From NCBI GenBank assembly GCA_020072565.1, contig JAIQGI010000018.1:62001-126000 (forward strand): a stretch of DNA of 64,000 nucleotides. The letters run 5' to 3'. This document shows positions 54,265 through 62,491 of this stretch, piece after piece. Position 1 is the stretch's first letter; every line of letters begins with the position of its first letter. Made by a program: the position numbers and the translations under genes. The notes beneath the pieces were generated by a model, which saw nothing but the letters and a program-made list of their open reading frames with translations, had not been told where the DNA came from and did no database searches. Source of the DNA: Terriglobia bacterium (lineage in GTDB: Bacteria > Acidobacteriota > UBA6911).

Positions 54265-54306
54265 TGACGAACAAAATGTGACTCATGAGATTTGAGTCAT
54301 TCGTCA
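54265..54306. other. Two-part inverted repeat between dsrL and dsrC
   Basis: TGACGAA (54265-54271) pairs with TTCGTCA (54300-54306), and inside it TGACTCA (54279-54285) pairs with TGAGTCA (54293-54299) around a 7-base loop. A one-sided bulge (54272-54278) separates the two stems. It sits 46 bases before dsrC. It could terminate, stabilise or process the dsrABL transcript so that dsrC is expressed separately, or bind a dimeric regulator. No T-tract follows. Confidence 0.55.
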
Positions 54307-54351
54307 ACCAATCCTGCTGCCCGGCTCCGGAAGATGAATAGGAGACGGAGA

Positions 54352-54669
54352 ATGCCGACATTGAAAGTCAACGGAAAGACCTATGAAGTGGATGAGGACG
54401 GGTTTTTGCAGGATCCCACCATATGGAATGAGGAAGTAGCCAGGGACTTTTCAACGGGCGAGGGGGTCGCCGAGTTGACCGACGACCACTGGAAGGTCAT
54501 CAACTACCTCAGAAGCTACTACCTTGAATTCGGCATCGCGCCGATGATCCGGAAGCTGTGTAAGGAGACCGGCTTCAAGTTGAACCAGATCTATGAACTT
54601 TTCCCTTCCGGACCGGCCAAAGGCGCCTGCAAGCTTGCAGGCCTGCCCAAGCCGACGGGATGCGTTTAG
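54352..54669 (+). CDS. dsrC: DsrC: sulfur-carrier substrate protein of sulfite reductase
   Basis: A 105-residue cytoplasmic protein, start at 54352 with GGAG upstream. The C-terminal arm contains C93 and C104 separated by ten residues (CKLAGLPKPTGC), the CX10C signature of genuine DsrC rather than TusE-like relatives that lack the first cysteine. The core (KVNGKTYEVDEDGFL, ELTDDHWKVINYLRSYY, RKLCKETGFKLNQIYELFP) is typical. DsrC carries sulfite-derived sulfur as a trisulfide from DsrAB, which is then reduced by DsrMKJOP. It is preceded by an inverted repeat and followed by the RsbRD-like gene. Confidence 0.95.
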   Translation: MPTLKVNGKTYEVDEDGFLQDPTIWNEEVARDFSTGEGVAELTDDHWKVINYLRSYYLEFGIAPMIRKLCKETGFKLNQIYELFPSGPAKGACKLAGLPKPTGCV

Positions 54670-54758
54670 CACATCCTCAACCGCAATGACACCCGAGGAC
54701 ACGAAAGACATCTCTCTATGATCTTTTTGGCCTCGGCGGTCTGCACCGGAGAGCGTGA

Positions 54759-55292
54759 GTGGAGTGCCTGCTGAAATATCTGGCGTGCAAGAAGAAAGCC
54801 ATTGTGGCACAGTGGCTCGAGGGCACCCTTCGGGGGTATGAGGAAAGCACTGCCCGATTCCTGCTTTACGAGCAGGACCGCTTCCGTAATCCCGTAGGGC
54901 ATACCTTGAAGGAGAGCTTGCCGGCGCTGTTCGATGCGCTCCTCGATAAGGAAGCTGCAGTCGCGATCGAATCCAGGCTGGATGCGATTATCAGGATGCG
55001 TGCGGTCCAGGAATTCAGTGCCTCGGAAGCGGTCTCGTTCGTCTTGCTCCTCAAGGAAATCGTGCGGCAGGAGTTGAGGAGCAACAGTCAGATCGACCCG
55101 GACGGCAACGACTTTGCTTCTTTCGAAGCGCGCGTTGACGGCATGGCTCTCCTGGCCTCCGACCTGTTCGTGAAGTGCCGCGAGCAGATCCGTGCGATCA
55201 AGGCCGACGACGCCCGGCGCAGGCTGTACCTGCGGGAGAGAATGCGGTCGGCGACAAGAACGAAGCCGCGGCCGGATGCAACTGAAGGCTGA
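54759..55292 (+). CDS. RsbRD N-terminal domain-like protein in the dsr operon
   Basis: A 177-residue soluble helical protein starting at GTG 54759. The sequence resembles the RsbRD / RsbU N-terminal-type sensor domain: an N-terminal IVAQWLEGTL with its conserved Trp, a middle region VGHTLKESLPALFDALLDKE, and the helix FSASEAVSFVLLLKEIVRQE. Stand-alone proteins of this type occur just upstream of dsrM in many sulfate reducers. The role is unknown; RsbR proteins sense signals in stressosomes, so a regulatory or assembly function at DsrMKJOP is an inference. It lies 89 bp after dsrC and 53 bp before dsrM. Confidence 0.7.
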   Translation: MECLLKYLACKKKAIVAQWLEGTLRGYEESTARFLLYEQDRFRNPVGHTLKESLPALFDALLDKEAAVAIESRLDAIIRMRAVQEFSASEAVSFVLLLKEIVRQELRSNSQIDPDGNDFASFEARVDGMALLASDLFVKCREQIRAIKADDARRRLYLRERMRSATRTKPRPDATEG

Positions 55293-55345
55293 TGTCGATC
55301 CGCGTTCACCTGTGTCCGCAACTGCCGTGTTTCCGGTGATGGTTC

Positions 55346-56338
55346 ATGAACTTTCTTTATGCGCTGATTGCAGTTTTGGCGCTCATTGCGCTGGCTCTTT
55401 TCGGCGATGATGCTGCCGGGCTGCGCCCCTTTTTCGCCATCATTATCCCTTATGCGGCGATCGCGATTTTCCTGACCGGAGTCGCTTATCGCGTCCTGAA
55501 GTGGGCGCGCTCGGCCGTCCCTTTCCGCATCCCCACCACCAGCGGCCAGCAACAATCCCTGCCTTGGATCAAATCCGGCCGGCTTGAAAGCCCTTCTACC
55601 AAGGTGGGGGTCGCGGCGCGCATGGCTTTGGAGATACTCCTCTTCCGCTCCCTTTTCCGCAACACCAGGGCAGATGTGCGCAACAGGCCGCGAATGGTCT
55701 ACGGCGAAGAGAAGTTCCTCTGGTTGGGCGCCCTGGCTTTTCACTGGTCGTTCCTGATCATTTTCCTCAGGCATCTGCGCTTCTTCATGGAGCCTGTTCC
55801 CGGGCTCGTACTTGTTCTCCAGAGCCTGGACGGCTTTTTCCAGGTAGGCACGCCGGTCCTCTACTTGACGGATGTGATCATCATTATTGCTCTGGTATAT
55901 CTCTTGCTGCGGCGGCTACGCAATCCACAGCTCCGCTACATTTCACTTTTTACCGACTATTTTGCGCTGTGTATGCTCCTGGGCCTGGCGGCCACCGGCA
56001 TCTGGATGCGCTACCTCGCTAAAGTGGATATCCTTCCGATCAAAGAGATAGCGGTGGGCCTCGTGACCTTTTCCCCGCGGATTCCGGAAGGAGCGGCTCC
56101 GCTTTTCAATGCCCACCTGCTCCTCGTGTGCACCCTGCTCGCGTACTTTCCCTTCAGTAAATTGATGCATTTGGCCGGAGTGTTTCTCAGCCCCACCCGG
56201 AACCTCTCGAACAATAACCGAATGAACAGGCACGTCAACCCCTGGGACTACCCCGTCAAGGTTCACACCTATGAAGAGTGGGAAGACGAATTCCGTGACA
56301 AGATCGCGGCCGCGGGACTGCCGCTCGAGAGGCAATAG
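55346..56338 (+). CDS. dsrM: DsrM: haem b membrane subunit of DsrMKJOP
   Basis: A 330-residue inner-membrane protein with about six helices (for example FFAIIIPYAAIAIFLTGVAY, FLWLGALAFHWSFLIIFLRH and DVIIIIALVYLLLRRL). Histidines in AFHWSFLIIFLRHLRF and in the late helices near LFNAHLLLVCTLLAYFPFSK and LMHLAGVF match the haem ligands of the NarI/DsrM family. It oxidises menaquinol and passes electrons to DsrK. The dsrK gene starts two bases after its stop, so both are co-translated. Confidence 0.93.
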   Translation: MNFLYALIAVLALIALALFGDDAAGLRPFFAIIIPYAAIAIFLTGVAYRVLKWARSAVPFRIPTTSGQQQSLPWIKSGRLESPSTKVGVAARMALEILLFRSLFRNTRADVRNRPRMVYGEEKFLWLGALAFHWSFLIIFLRHLRFFMEPVPGLVLVLQSLDGFFQVGTPVLYLTDVIIIIALVYLLLRRLRNPQLRYISLFTDYFALCMLLGLAATGIWMRYLAKVDILPIKEIAVGLVTFSPRIPEGAAPLFNAHLLLVCTLLAYFPFSKLMHLAGVFLSPTRNLSNNNRMNRHVNPWDYPVKVHTYEEWEDEFRDKIAAAGLPLERQ

Positions 56339-56340
56339 CC

Positions 56341-57960
56341 ATGGCTGATCCGAAGCCGAAACCCGAGCAATTGACTCAGATCGAATATCGGCCGCCGCGC
56401 AAGAGCTGGCTGAAGACGGTGGTGGAGTTTCGCAAGGGAACCTTCTGCTACAGCGCTCTGGCCAAAAACCTGGAATATCTCGGCCTGCCCAATCCGCGGG
56501 ACTGGCAGCCCTTCGAGAAGGATTGGAAGCTCCCTGCCGACTGGAGGCAGAGGATCCTCGACGGGATGCGGGACCGGCTCGAAAAATATCGCTCTTTCCG
56601 GCTCTTTATGGATATCTGCGTCCGATGCGGCGCCTGCGCCGACAAGTGCCACTTCTACATCGGTTCTGGTGATCCGAAAAACATGCCGGTTCTGCGAGCC
56701 GAGCTCATGAGGTCCGTGTATCGCCGGTATTTCACGGCCACGGGCAGGGCTTTCGGCCGCCTGGCCGGGGCGCGCGACCTCACCGTGGACGTGCTCAAAG
56801 AGTGGTTCTATTACTTTTACCAGTGCACCGAGTGCCGCCGCTGCTCGGTTTTCTGCCCCTATGGCATTGATACGGCGGAAGTGACCATGATCGGCCGCGA
56901 GTTACTGAACCTGGTGGGCTGCAATATCAACTGGGTGCTGGAGCCTGCGGCCAATTGCTACCGCACGGGAAACCATCTCGGCGTCCAGCCCCACGGTTTC
57001 AAAGACAGCATTGAGTTCGCGGTGGACGAGCTGGAGGAGATGACCGGCATCCGTGTCGAGGCGCCGATCAACAAGAAAGGGGCTGAGATCCTGTTCATTG
57101 TTCCGTCGGCGGACTATTTCGGCACGCCTCACTACTTCACACTGCTCGGCTACCTGCTGCTCTTTCACGAAATCGGTCTGGACTACACGTTCAGCGCATT
57201 CGCCTCCGAGGGCGGCAACTTCGGCCTGTTCACGTCGCACGAGATGGTGAAGCGCCTAAACGCGAAGATCTACTCGGAGGCCAGGCGCCTCGGCGTCAAG
57301 TGGATCATGGGCGGCGAGTGCGGGCATATGTGGCGCGTCCTCCACCAGTACATGGACACCATGAATGGCCCGGCGGACTTCCTTGAGGTTCCGGTATCGC
57401 CTGCAACCGGCACGTGCTTTGAGAATGCCCGGTCCACCAAGATGGTTCACATCTGCGAGTTCACCGCCGACCTCATCCACAATCACAGGATCAAGCTCGA
57501 TCCGGGTCGCAACGACCGCTGGCGCGTGACCTTCCACGATTCCTGCAATCCGTCGAGAGCGATGGGGCTCTACGAGGAGCCGCGCTACATCCTGAGGAAC
57601 GTGTGCCGCAACTTCCATGAGATGCCCGAAAACACCATCCGCGAGCAGACCTTCTGCTGCGGAAGCGGCTCGGGGCTGGGTACGGACGAGAATTTCGAAA
57701 TGAGAATGCGTGGCGGGCTGCCGCGAGCCGGCGCCGTGAAGTTCGTCAAGGAGGAGTTCGGCGTGAACCTGGTTGCCTGTATCTGTGCGATTGACAAGGC
57801 GACACTGCCGCCGCTGCTGGAATACTGGGTTCCGGGGGTGGAGGTTGCCGGGGTGCATGAACTCCTCGGCAACGCCCTGGTCCTGTCGGGAGAGAGCGGC
57901 CGCACCGCTGATCTTCGCGGCGAGCCGTTCCAGCCGAAGGAGGTGCGCGCTCATGCGTGA
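56341..57960 (+). CDS. dsrK: DsrK: catalytic iron-sulfur subunit of DsrMKJOP
   Basis: A 539-residue cytoplasmic protein. Two [4Fe-4S] motifs, CVRCGACADKCHFY (about residue 97) and CTECRRCSVFCPYG (about 162), precede the CCG domain with HDSCNPSRAMG and TFCCGSGSG. The final CCG cysteine motif reads ACICAIDK (CxC), unlike the CxxC of the paralogue at 37591-39198. DsrK is the subunit proposed to reduce the DsrC trisulfide with a non-cubane [4Fe-4S] centre. The dsrJ start lies inside its last eight bases. Confidence 0.93.
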   Translation: MADPKPKPEQLTQIEYRPPRKSWLKTVVEFRKGTFCYSALAKNLEYLGLPNPRDWQPFEKDWKLPADWRQRILDGMRDRLEKYRSFRLFMDICVRCGACADKCHFYIGSGDPKNMPVLRAELMRSVYRRYFTATGRAFGRLAGARDLTVDVLKEWFYYFYQCTECRRCSVFCPYGIDTAEVTMIGRELLNLVGCNINWVLEPAANCYRTGNHLGVQPHGFKDSIEFAVDELEEMTGIRVEAPINKKGAEILFIVPSADYFGTPHYFTLLGYLLLFHEIGLDYTFSAFASEGGNFGLFTSHEMVKRLNAKIYSEARRLGVKWIMGGECGHMWRVLHQYMDTMNGPADFLEVPVSPATGTCFENARSTKMVHICEFTADLIHNHRIKLDPGRNDRWRVTFHDSCNPSRAMGLYEEPRYILRNVCRNFHEMPENTIREQTFCCGSGSGLGTDENFEMRMRGGLPRAGAVKFVKEEFGVNLVACICAIDKATLPPLLEYWVPGVEVAGVHELLGNALVLSGESGRTADLRGEPFQPKEVRAHA

Positions 57961-58396
57961 CCGTGGGGTGATAGTTGCCGGGCTGCTCGCCTTCCTGGGG
58001 CTGATCTCGTTTCCGTTCTGGTACGACCTGGGAGCAGGGAAGACGGCCAAGGGACCTGAGCTCCGGCTTCCTGAGCATGAAAAGGAGTGCGTGGCCCCGG
58101 TCCCTTACATGAAGACTTCACACATGAAACTGCTCAATGAGTGGCGCGACCAGGTTGTGCGCAACGGTATTCGGACGTACACCGCCTACAACGGCAAAAC
58201 CTATGCCATCAGCCTTACGGGAACCTGTCTGCAGAGGTGTCATGTCGGGAAGGCGGAGTTCTGCGATCGCTGTCATGCCTATAATGGTGTCCGGAGCCCA
58301 TACTGTTGGGATTGTCATGTTGATCCTCAACTCGCCCGGCAGGCGCAGATTCAAATGAACGCGACGCGCACAGGAGATCAGGATGGCCGTCGATAG
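57953..58396 (+). CDS. dsrJ: DsrJ: triheme cytochrome c of DsrMKJOP
   Basis: A 147-residue periplasmic protein anchored by an N-terminal helix (VIVAGLLAFLGLISFPF). Three haem sites are visible: CLQRCH (C92, C96, H97), CDRCH (C104-H108) and CWDCH (C118-H122). The first has three residues between the cysteines instead of the usual two, which is atypical. C46 in KECVAPVPYMKTSHM corresponds to the cysteine proposed as the unusual distal haem ligand in DsrJ. AEFCDRCHAY and YCWDCHVDP are family signatures. It relays electrons between the periplasmic DsrO and its partners. It overlaps dsrK by 8 and dsrO by 14 bases. Confidence 0.9.
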   Translation: MRDRGVIVAGLLAFLGLISFPFWYDLGAGKTAKGPELRLPEHEKECVAPVPYMKTSHMKLLNEWRDQVVRNGIRTYTAYNGKTYAISLTGTCLQRCHVGKAEFCDRCHAYNGVRSPYCWDCHVDPQLARQAQIQMNATRTGDQDGRR

Positions 58397-59156
58397 AAAA
58401 TCATTCCTGCGGATCACAGGACTGTCGCTGGCGGCCCTCGTAACGAGAAAAGCTGCAGGTGCCTTTGCCGGTCCGGGCCCCGATCAGGCTGCATCCGAAC
58501 CGGGCCTCCTGACTGCGCGGCGTTGGGCGATGGTTGTCGATGCGCGCAAGTGTCTCAAAAAGGAGGGCTGCGACCTGTGCATCAGGGCCTGCAACCGGAG
58601 CCACAATGTTCCTGAGATCAGCGACCCGCATCATGAGGTTAAATGGATCTGGAAGGAACGCTTCAAGGACGCCTTCATTTCCGAGCAAAGTGATTTTGCC
58701 AATGTCATGTTTCAGGACAAGCCGTTCGTGGTCTTCTGCAATCATTGCGACCGGCCCCCATGCGTGCGCGTCTGCCCTACTCAGGCGACCTGGAAACGGG
58801 AGGACGGCATCGTCATGATGGACTGGCACCGCTGCATCGGTTGCCGCTACTGCATGGCGGCATGCCCGTATGGCTCGCGTAGCTTCAACTGGGTGGATCC
58901 GCGTCCCTATGTCAAGAATCTGAACGTGGAGTTTCCGACTCGAACCAAAGGGGTTGTAGAGAAATGCACGTTCTGCGCGGAGCGGCTGGCCCTGGGAAAG
59001 CCGCCTGCCTGCGTGGAAGCCTGCGAACCCAAGGCATTGCTGTTCGGCGATCTCGAAGATCCGGCTTCCGCCGTGCGCGCAGCGCTGCGTTCCGACTTTG
59101 CCATCCGGCGCAAGGCCGAACTGGGGACCGCCCCGGAAGTCTACTACATCGTCTAA
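58383..59156 (+). CDS. dsrO: DsrO: periplasmic iron-sulfur protein of DsrMKJOP
   Basis: A 257-residue ferredoxin-like protein with four [4Fe-4S] cluster motifs: CLKKEGCDLCIRAC (about 57-70), CNHCDRPPCVRVCP, CIGCRYCMAACPYG and CTFCAERLALGKPPAC with EACEPKA. The N-terminus has a Tat-type signal (VDRKSFLRITGLSLAALV), but the second arginine is lysine (RKxFL), a conservative variant reported to work in some proteins. It is exported folded and transfers electrons between DsrJ and the membrane subunit DsrP. The dsrP gene begins nine bases after its stop. Confidence 0.92.
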   Translation: MAVDRKSFLRITGLSLAALVTRKAAGAFAGPGPDQAASEPGLLTARRWAMVVDARKCLKKEGCDLCIRACNRSHNVPEISDPHHEVKWIWKERFKDAFISEQSDFANVMFQDKPFVVFCNHCDRPPCVRVCPTQATWKREDGIVMMDWHRCIGCRYCMAACPYGSRSFNWVDPRPYVKNLNVEFPTRTKGVVEKCTFCAERLALGKPPACVEACEPKALLFGDLEDPASAVRAALRSDFAIRRKAELGTAPEVYYIV

Positions 59157-59165
59157 GGTGCGCTC

Positions 59166-60329
59166 ATGTTCATGTTTGAGAAGGCGATCATCGGGAGCCG
59201 GAGGTACTGGATCTGGATTCTGGCGCTGCTCGCGGTGATGGGCGCGGGCCTCTTTGCCTACCTGCGGCAACTGGACTACGGCCTGGGAATAACCGGGTTG
59301 AGCCGTGATGTCACCTGGGGGCTTTATATCGCGCAGTTCACTTTCCTGGTCGGGATCGCAGCCTCGGCGGTCATGGTGGTGCTGCCCTACTATCTGCACG
59401 ACTACAAAGCCTTCGGCAGGATCACGATTCTGGGCGAATTCCTGGCCATATCAGCCGTCACCATGTGCATGCTGTTTATCTTCGTCGACATGGGGCAGCC
59501 CATGAGAATCCTCAATGTTCTGCTCTACCCGACGCCCGGATCGATGATGTTCTGGGATATGGTCTCGCTTCTCGGCTATCTCTTGCTCAATGCCGTAATC
59601 GCGCTGGTCACGCTCGGTTCCGAGCGCAAAAGTGTGCCACCCCCGGGCTGGATCAAGCCGGTCATTCTGATCTCCATCCCCTGGGCGATCAGCATTCACA
59701 CGGTGACTGCATTTCTCTACAACGGTCTGCCCGGGCGATCCTTCTGGCTGACCGCGATTCTGGCGCCCCGATTCCTCGCATCGGCTTTTGCCGCCGGGCC
59801 GGCACTCCTGATCCTGCTCTGTCTGGCAATGCGCAGGTTGACGCGTTTCGATGCGGGGAAGGAGCCGATCCAGAAGCTGGCACTCATCGTCACTTACGCC
59901 ATGATCATCAACGTATTTTTTGTACTCATGGAGCTCTTCACGGTTTTCTACAGCCGGATCCCCGAGCACATGGAACATTTTGAATACCTGTTCCTGGGAC
60001 TGAACGGGAACGCCTCACTGGTGCCGTGGATGTGGACATCGACGATGCTGGCGGTGATCTCGGTGATCCTTTTGGTTGTGCCGCGTACGCGGAAGGCCGA
60101 AAAAATCCTTGCGCCGACATGTGTGCTCATATTTCTCTCGCTGTGGATTGACAAGGGCATCGGTTTGATCGTGGGTGGGTTCGTTCCCTCGCCGCTCGGA
60201 GCTGTCACCGGATATGCTCCGACACTGCCGGAGATCGCGATCGTGCTTGGCATCTGGGCGGCGGGTTTCCTGATGGTGACGGTCTTTTACAAAATCACAC
60301 TCTCCGTTCGCGAGACACTTGCAGGGTAG
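59166..60329 (+). CDS. dsrP: DsrP: NrfD-like membrane subunit of DsrMKJOP
   Basis: A 387-residue inner-membrane protein with about ten hydrophobic segments (first near residues 13-33, WIWILALLAVMGAGLFAYL; last near 355-375). The NrfD/PsrC-type pattern is visible, with GLSRDVTWGLYIAQFTFLVG near residue 45 and PWAISIHTVTAFLYNGLPG near residue 180. NrfD-type subunits interact with quinol and the DsrO clusters but lack haem. It is the last gene of the operon; 59 bases separate its stop from the convergent VWFA gene, where no strong terminator was seen. Confidence 0.92.
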   Translation: MFMFEKAIIGSRRYWIWILALLAVMGAGLFAYLRQLDYGLGITGLSRDVTWGLYIAQFTFLVGIAASAVMVVLPYYLHDYKAFGRITILGEFLAISAVTMCMLFIFVDMGQPMRILNVLLYPTPGSMMFWDMVSLLGYLLLNAVIALVTLGSERKSVPPPGWIKPVILISIPWAISIHTVTAFLYNGLPGRSFWLTAILAPRFLASAFAAGPALLILLCLAMRRLTRFDAGKEPIQKLALIVTYAMIINVFFVLMELFTVFYSRIPEHMEHFEYLFLGLNGNASLVPWMWTSTMLAVISVILLVVPRTRKAEKILAPTCVLIFLSLWIDKGIGLIVGGFVPSPLGAVTGYAPTLPEIAIVLGIWAAGFLMVTVFYKITLSVRETLAG

Positions 60330-60388
60330 GCGGAAAAGACTTCCTTCGATCACTTCATCATGATCTCGTTGCCGGCTGCGGAGGAGAT

Positions 60389-62296
60389 CTACTTGAACTT
60401 GACCAGCTTGCTGCCCACTCGGTCGCCCACCGTGTCGTAGACAACCACTTTGAGGATTTGGTTTGGCGCTTTGAGCGGAATAAGCGCGGAGTACTTGATT
60501 CCTGACTGCATGATCTGCTGATAGCTATCTTCCTGCAGCTCCATGTCGACAGTTTTCCAGTCGTCCCCGAGACTATTGCCGTTGGCATCGGCGTAGAAGA
60601 TGGCAATGCGCAGCCTGCCCACATGGCGCAGGTCGACCATCTTGAATCCGACCTTCTCGGGATCGATCTGCAGGTCGACTTTAATCTGCGGTTGGCTGCC
60701 CGCCTCTCTTGCCGCGGTGATCTTCAGGGGAATGTCCCCGACTTCGGATTCGTAGGCTCCGGCTGCGGAAATCCGGCTGAATGCGAGAAATTCCTCGCGA
60801 TCGTAAGGCCGCAGCGTGTCGCGGGCGTAGTAGCCGTGTCTGAAAGATACCTTCGTGCCGGGTCGGTTCAGTTTCACCTGAATCTGCCGGTACTGGCCAT
60901 CCCAACGCTCATCCTTAGGATAATAGCCGAGCAGGTACTCGACGCGCGTGGTTTCGTCGAGGCGGTCAAGCGCCTTGCCGATGTCCACGCCGATGGTTGC
61001 GCGTCCCCCTGTCAGCGCTGAGAAACTTCCCAGGGTGGAGAGCATGAAAGATCTGCTCCAGTTTGTTTGCGAGAGCACCGGTGGCGGAGGCGACACCGGG
61101 GAGGTCGATCCCCTAGGCTGAGTGGGAAGTACGACTCCTTTTGTGGGGACAATCTCGGGATCCGCAAAAGTGCCGCTGGTTTGGAATGAGTGGATTGCCA
61201 CGCGCGCATCGTTTGACATGGCGACGAGGCCCTTATCGTATTCCACATTGCCGTTCGGAAACAGGAGCCCGTCACCGCTGAAAAAAATCAGGTGCTTTTC
61301 ACCTTCCATGTACCGCAGATATTCAATGCAGGTAAAGAGGTTTTGCAGATCCTGGAAGGATCCTCCGGCCTTGGGGGCGAACTCGTCAAACGGCAGGGAA
61401 AAAGTGACAAACGCCGCGTCGATGGTGTCAAACCTGATCATGTTCTGCATTATCTGCGATCCCGGTCCTCCATCCTCGGCTATTTGGTCAGCGACCGCCC
61501 TGCGCGCATCTGTTTCAGATGCCCTGTCCGTATCCCTCAGGAAGACATCCGCGGCACGGTCCCAGTCTCTGATGATCGTGCCCTTCTCCGTAATCCGCCC
61601 CGGCGGCACCTGCCGGGATGCCAGCGTTTGAGTGGTCGCGAAGATCCTGTCTATTTCAGGTTGAACGGACTTGGGAACATCCTTGATCCCGTAAACGGTC
61701 GCGAGACCGCGCAGGTGCAACTCCAGCCAGGACTCGATCTTGTCGTTTGCCTTTTTGTAGCGCTCAAGCACCTGTGCAATCCGCTCGTGATCAGTGGTGA
61801 AGTCAGTGGCACTGTTGTAAGCAAATACTGCCACGCGATCCTGGGGCAAAAGATCCTTGCGCACGAACTGAATCAATGCGTCCACAGCCTTCAGCGGCGT
61901 CTGATGACGTCCTCGCCCCATCAAGAAGAGAAAGGTGCGTGCCAGCTGCGGTGCGAGTTCAAGAGTGGGAACATTCCGCAGCAACGGGCGCTGGCCTGGT
62001 AGCGGTGCATCTGCAGTGAAGGTCTGCACCGAGAAGTGCCGGATCTCCTGGGGACGACCGTTCTCGAGGATCTGGAAGTCCTCCCGCTTCAAATCCGTTA
62101 TCGGGTGATCGCGCGGATCGGTGACGATCACATCCACCGGGATCAGCCGCACGTGGACACGAAAAGTTCCCGGGGGGCCGGGTTGTTGTGTCTGCACCAC
62201 ACCCTGGCCTTGCGCGACAGTGGTTTGAAAGGCGGTCGTCAGTGAACCTGACATTGCGACAACTGAGATCAATATCAGATTTCTAAGGAACTTCAT
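60389..62296 (-). CDS. Acidobacterial-type VWFA domain protein (exported)
   Basis: A 635-residue exported protein, start at 62296 (MKFLRNLILISVVAMSGSLT), preferred to a reading ten residues longer for its signal-peptide form and AGGAT site. The opening RVHVRLIPVDVIVTDPRDHP, then LKREDFQILENGRPQEIRHF, is the hallmark of the VWFA-related domain that is greatly expanded in Acidobacteria. The MIDAS-like DxSxS motif is not obvious; FLFMGRGRHQTPLKAVDALI marks the domain core and a serine-rich DxS is replaced. A C-terminal beta-domain (about 490-630) follows. Probable role is periplasmic or surface protein binding. It is convergent with dsrP. Confidence 0.88.
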   Translation of the reverse strand: MKFLRNLILISVVAMSGSLTTAFQTTVAQGQGVVQTQQPGPPGTFRVHVRLIPVDVIVTDPRDHPITDLKREDFQILENGRPQEIRHFSVQTFTADAPLPGQRPLLRNVPTLELAPQLARTFLFLMGRGRHQTPLKAVDALIQFVRKDLLPQDRVAVFAYNSATDFTTDHERIAQVLERYKKANDKIESWLELHLRGLATVYGIKDVPKSVQPEIDRIFATTQTLASRQVPPGRITEKGTIIRDWDRAADVFLRDTDRASETDARRAVADQIAEDGGPGSQIMQNMIRFDTIDAAFVTFSLPFDEFAPKAGGSFQDLQNLFTCIEYLRYMEGEKHLIFFSGDGLLFPNGNVEYDKGLVAMSNDARVAIHSFQTSGTFADPEIVPTKGVVLPTQPRGSTSPVSPPPPVLSQTNWSRSFMLSTLGSFSALTGGRATIGVDIGKALDRLDETTRVEYLLGYYPKDERWDGQYRQIQVKLNRPGTKVSFRHGYYARDTLRPYDREEFLAFSRISAAGAYESEVGDIPLKITAAREAGSQPQIKVDLQIDPEKVGFKMVDLRHVGRLRIAIFYADANGNSLGDDWKTVDMELQEDSYQQIMQSGIKYSALIPLKAPNQILKVVVYDTVGDRVGSKLVKFK

Positions 62297-62491
62297 AGAT
62301 ATCCTGTCTTTCGGGATAGAGTGCACCCCCCCAATTTTACTCTCTGCAGAATACCGCAGACAGAATTTGTTTTGGAAAATGCCAATGTGGCAGGTAAATG
62401 CCGATGGGCTTAAGACAATCCCGGCGTCTGGGTACGAGCCCGAACTGTCGTCAGAAGAAATGCAGGTCGGGGTTCCCAGCAGCTTGGAGGT

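Noticed and set aside
60330-60388. Terminator after dsrP
   Set aside because: The 59-base gap before the convergent gene lacks a convincing GC-rich stem with a T-tract.
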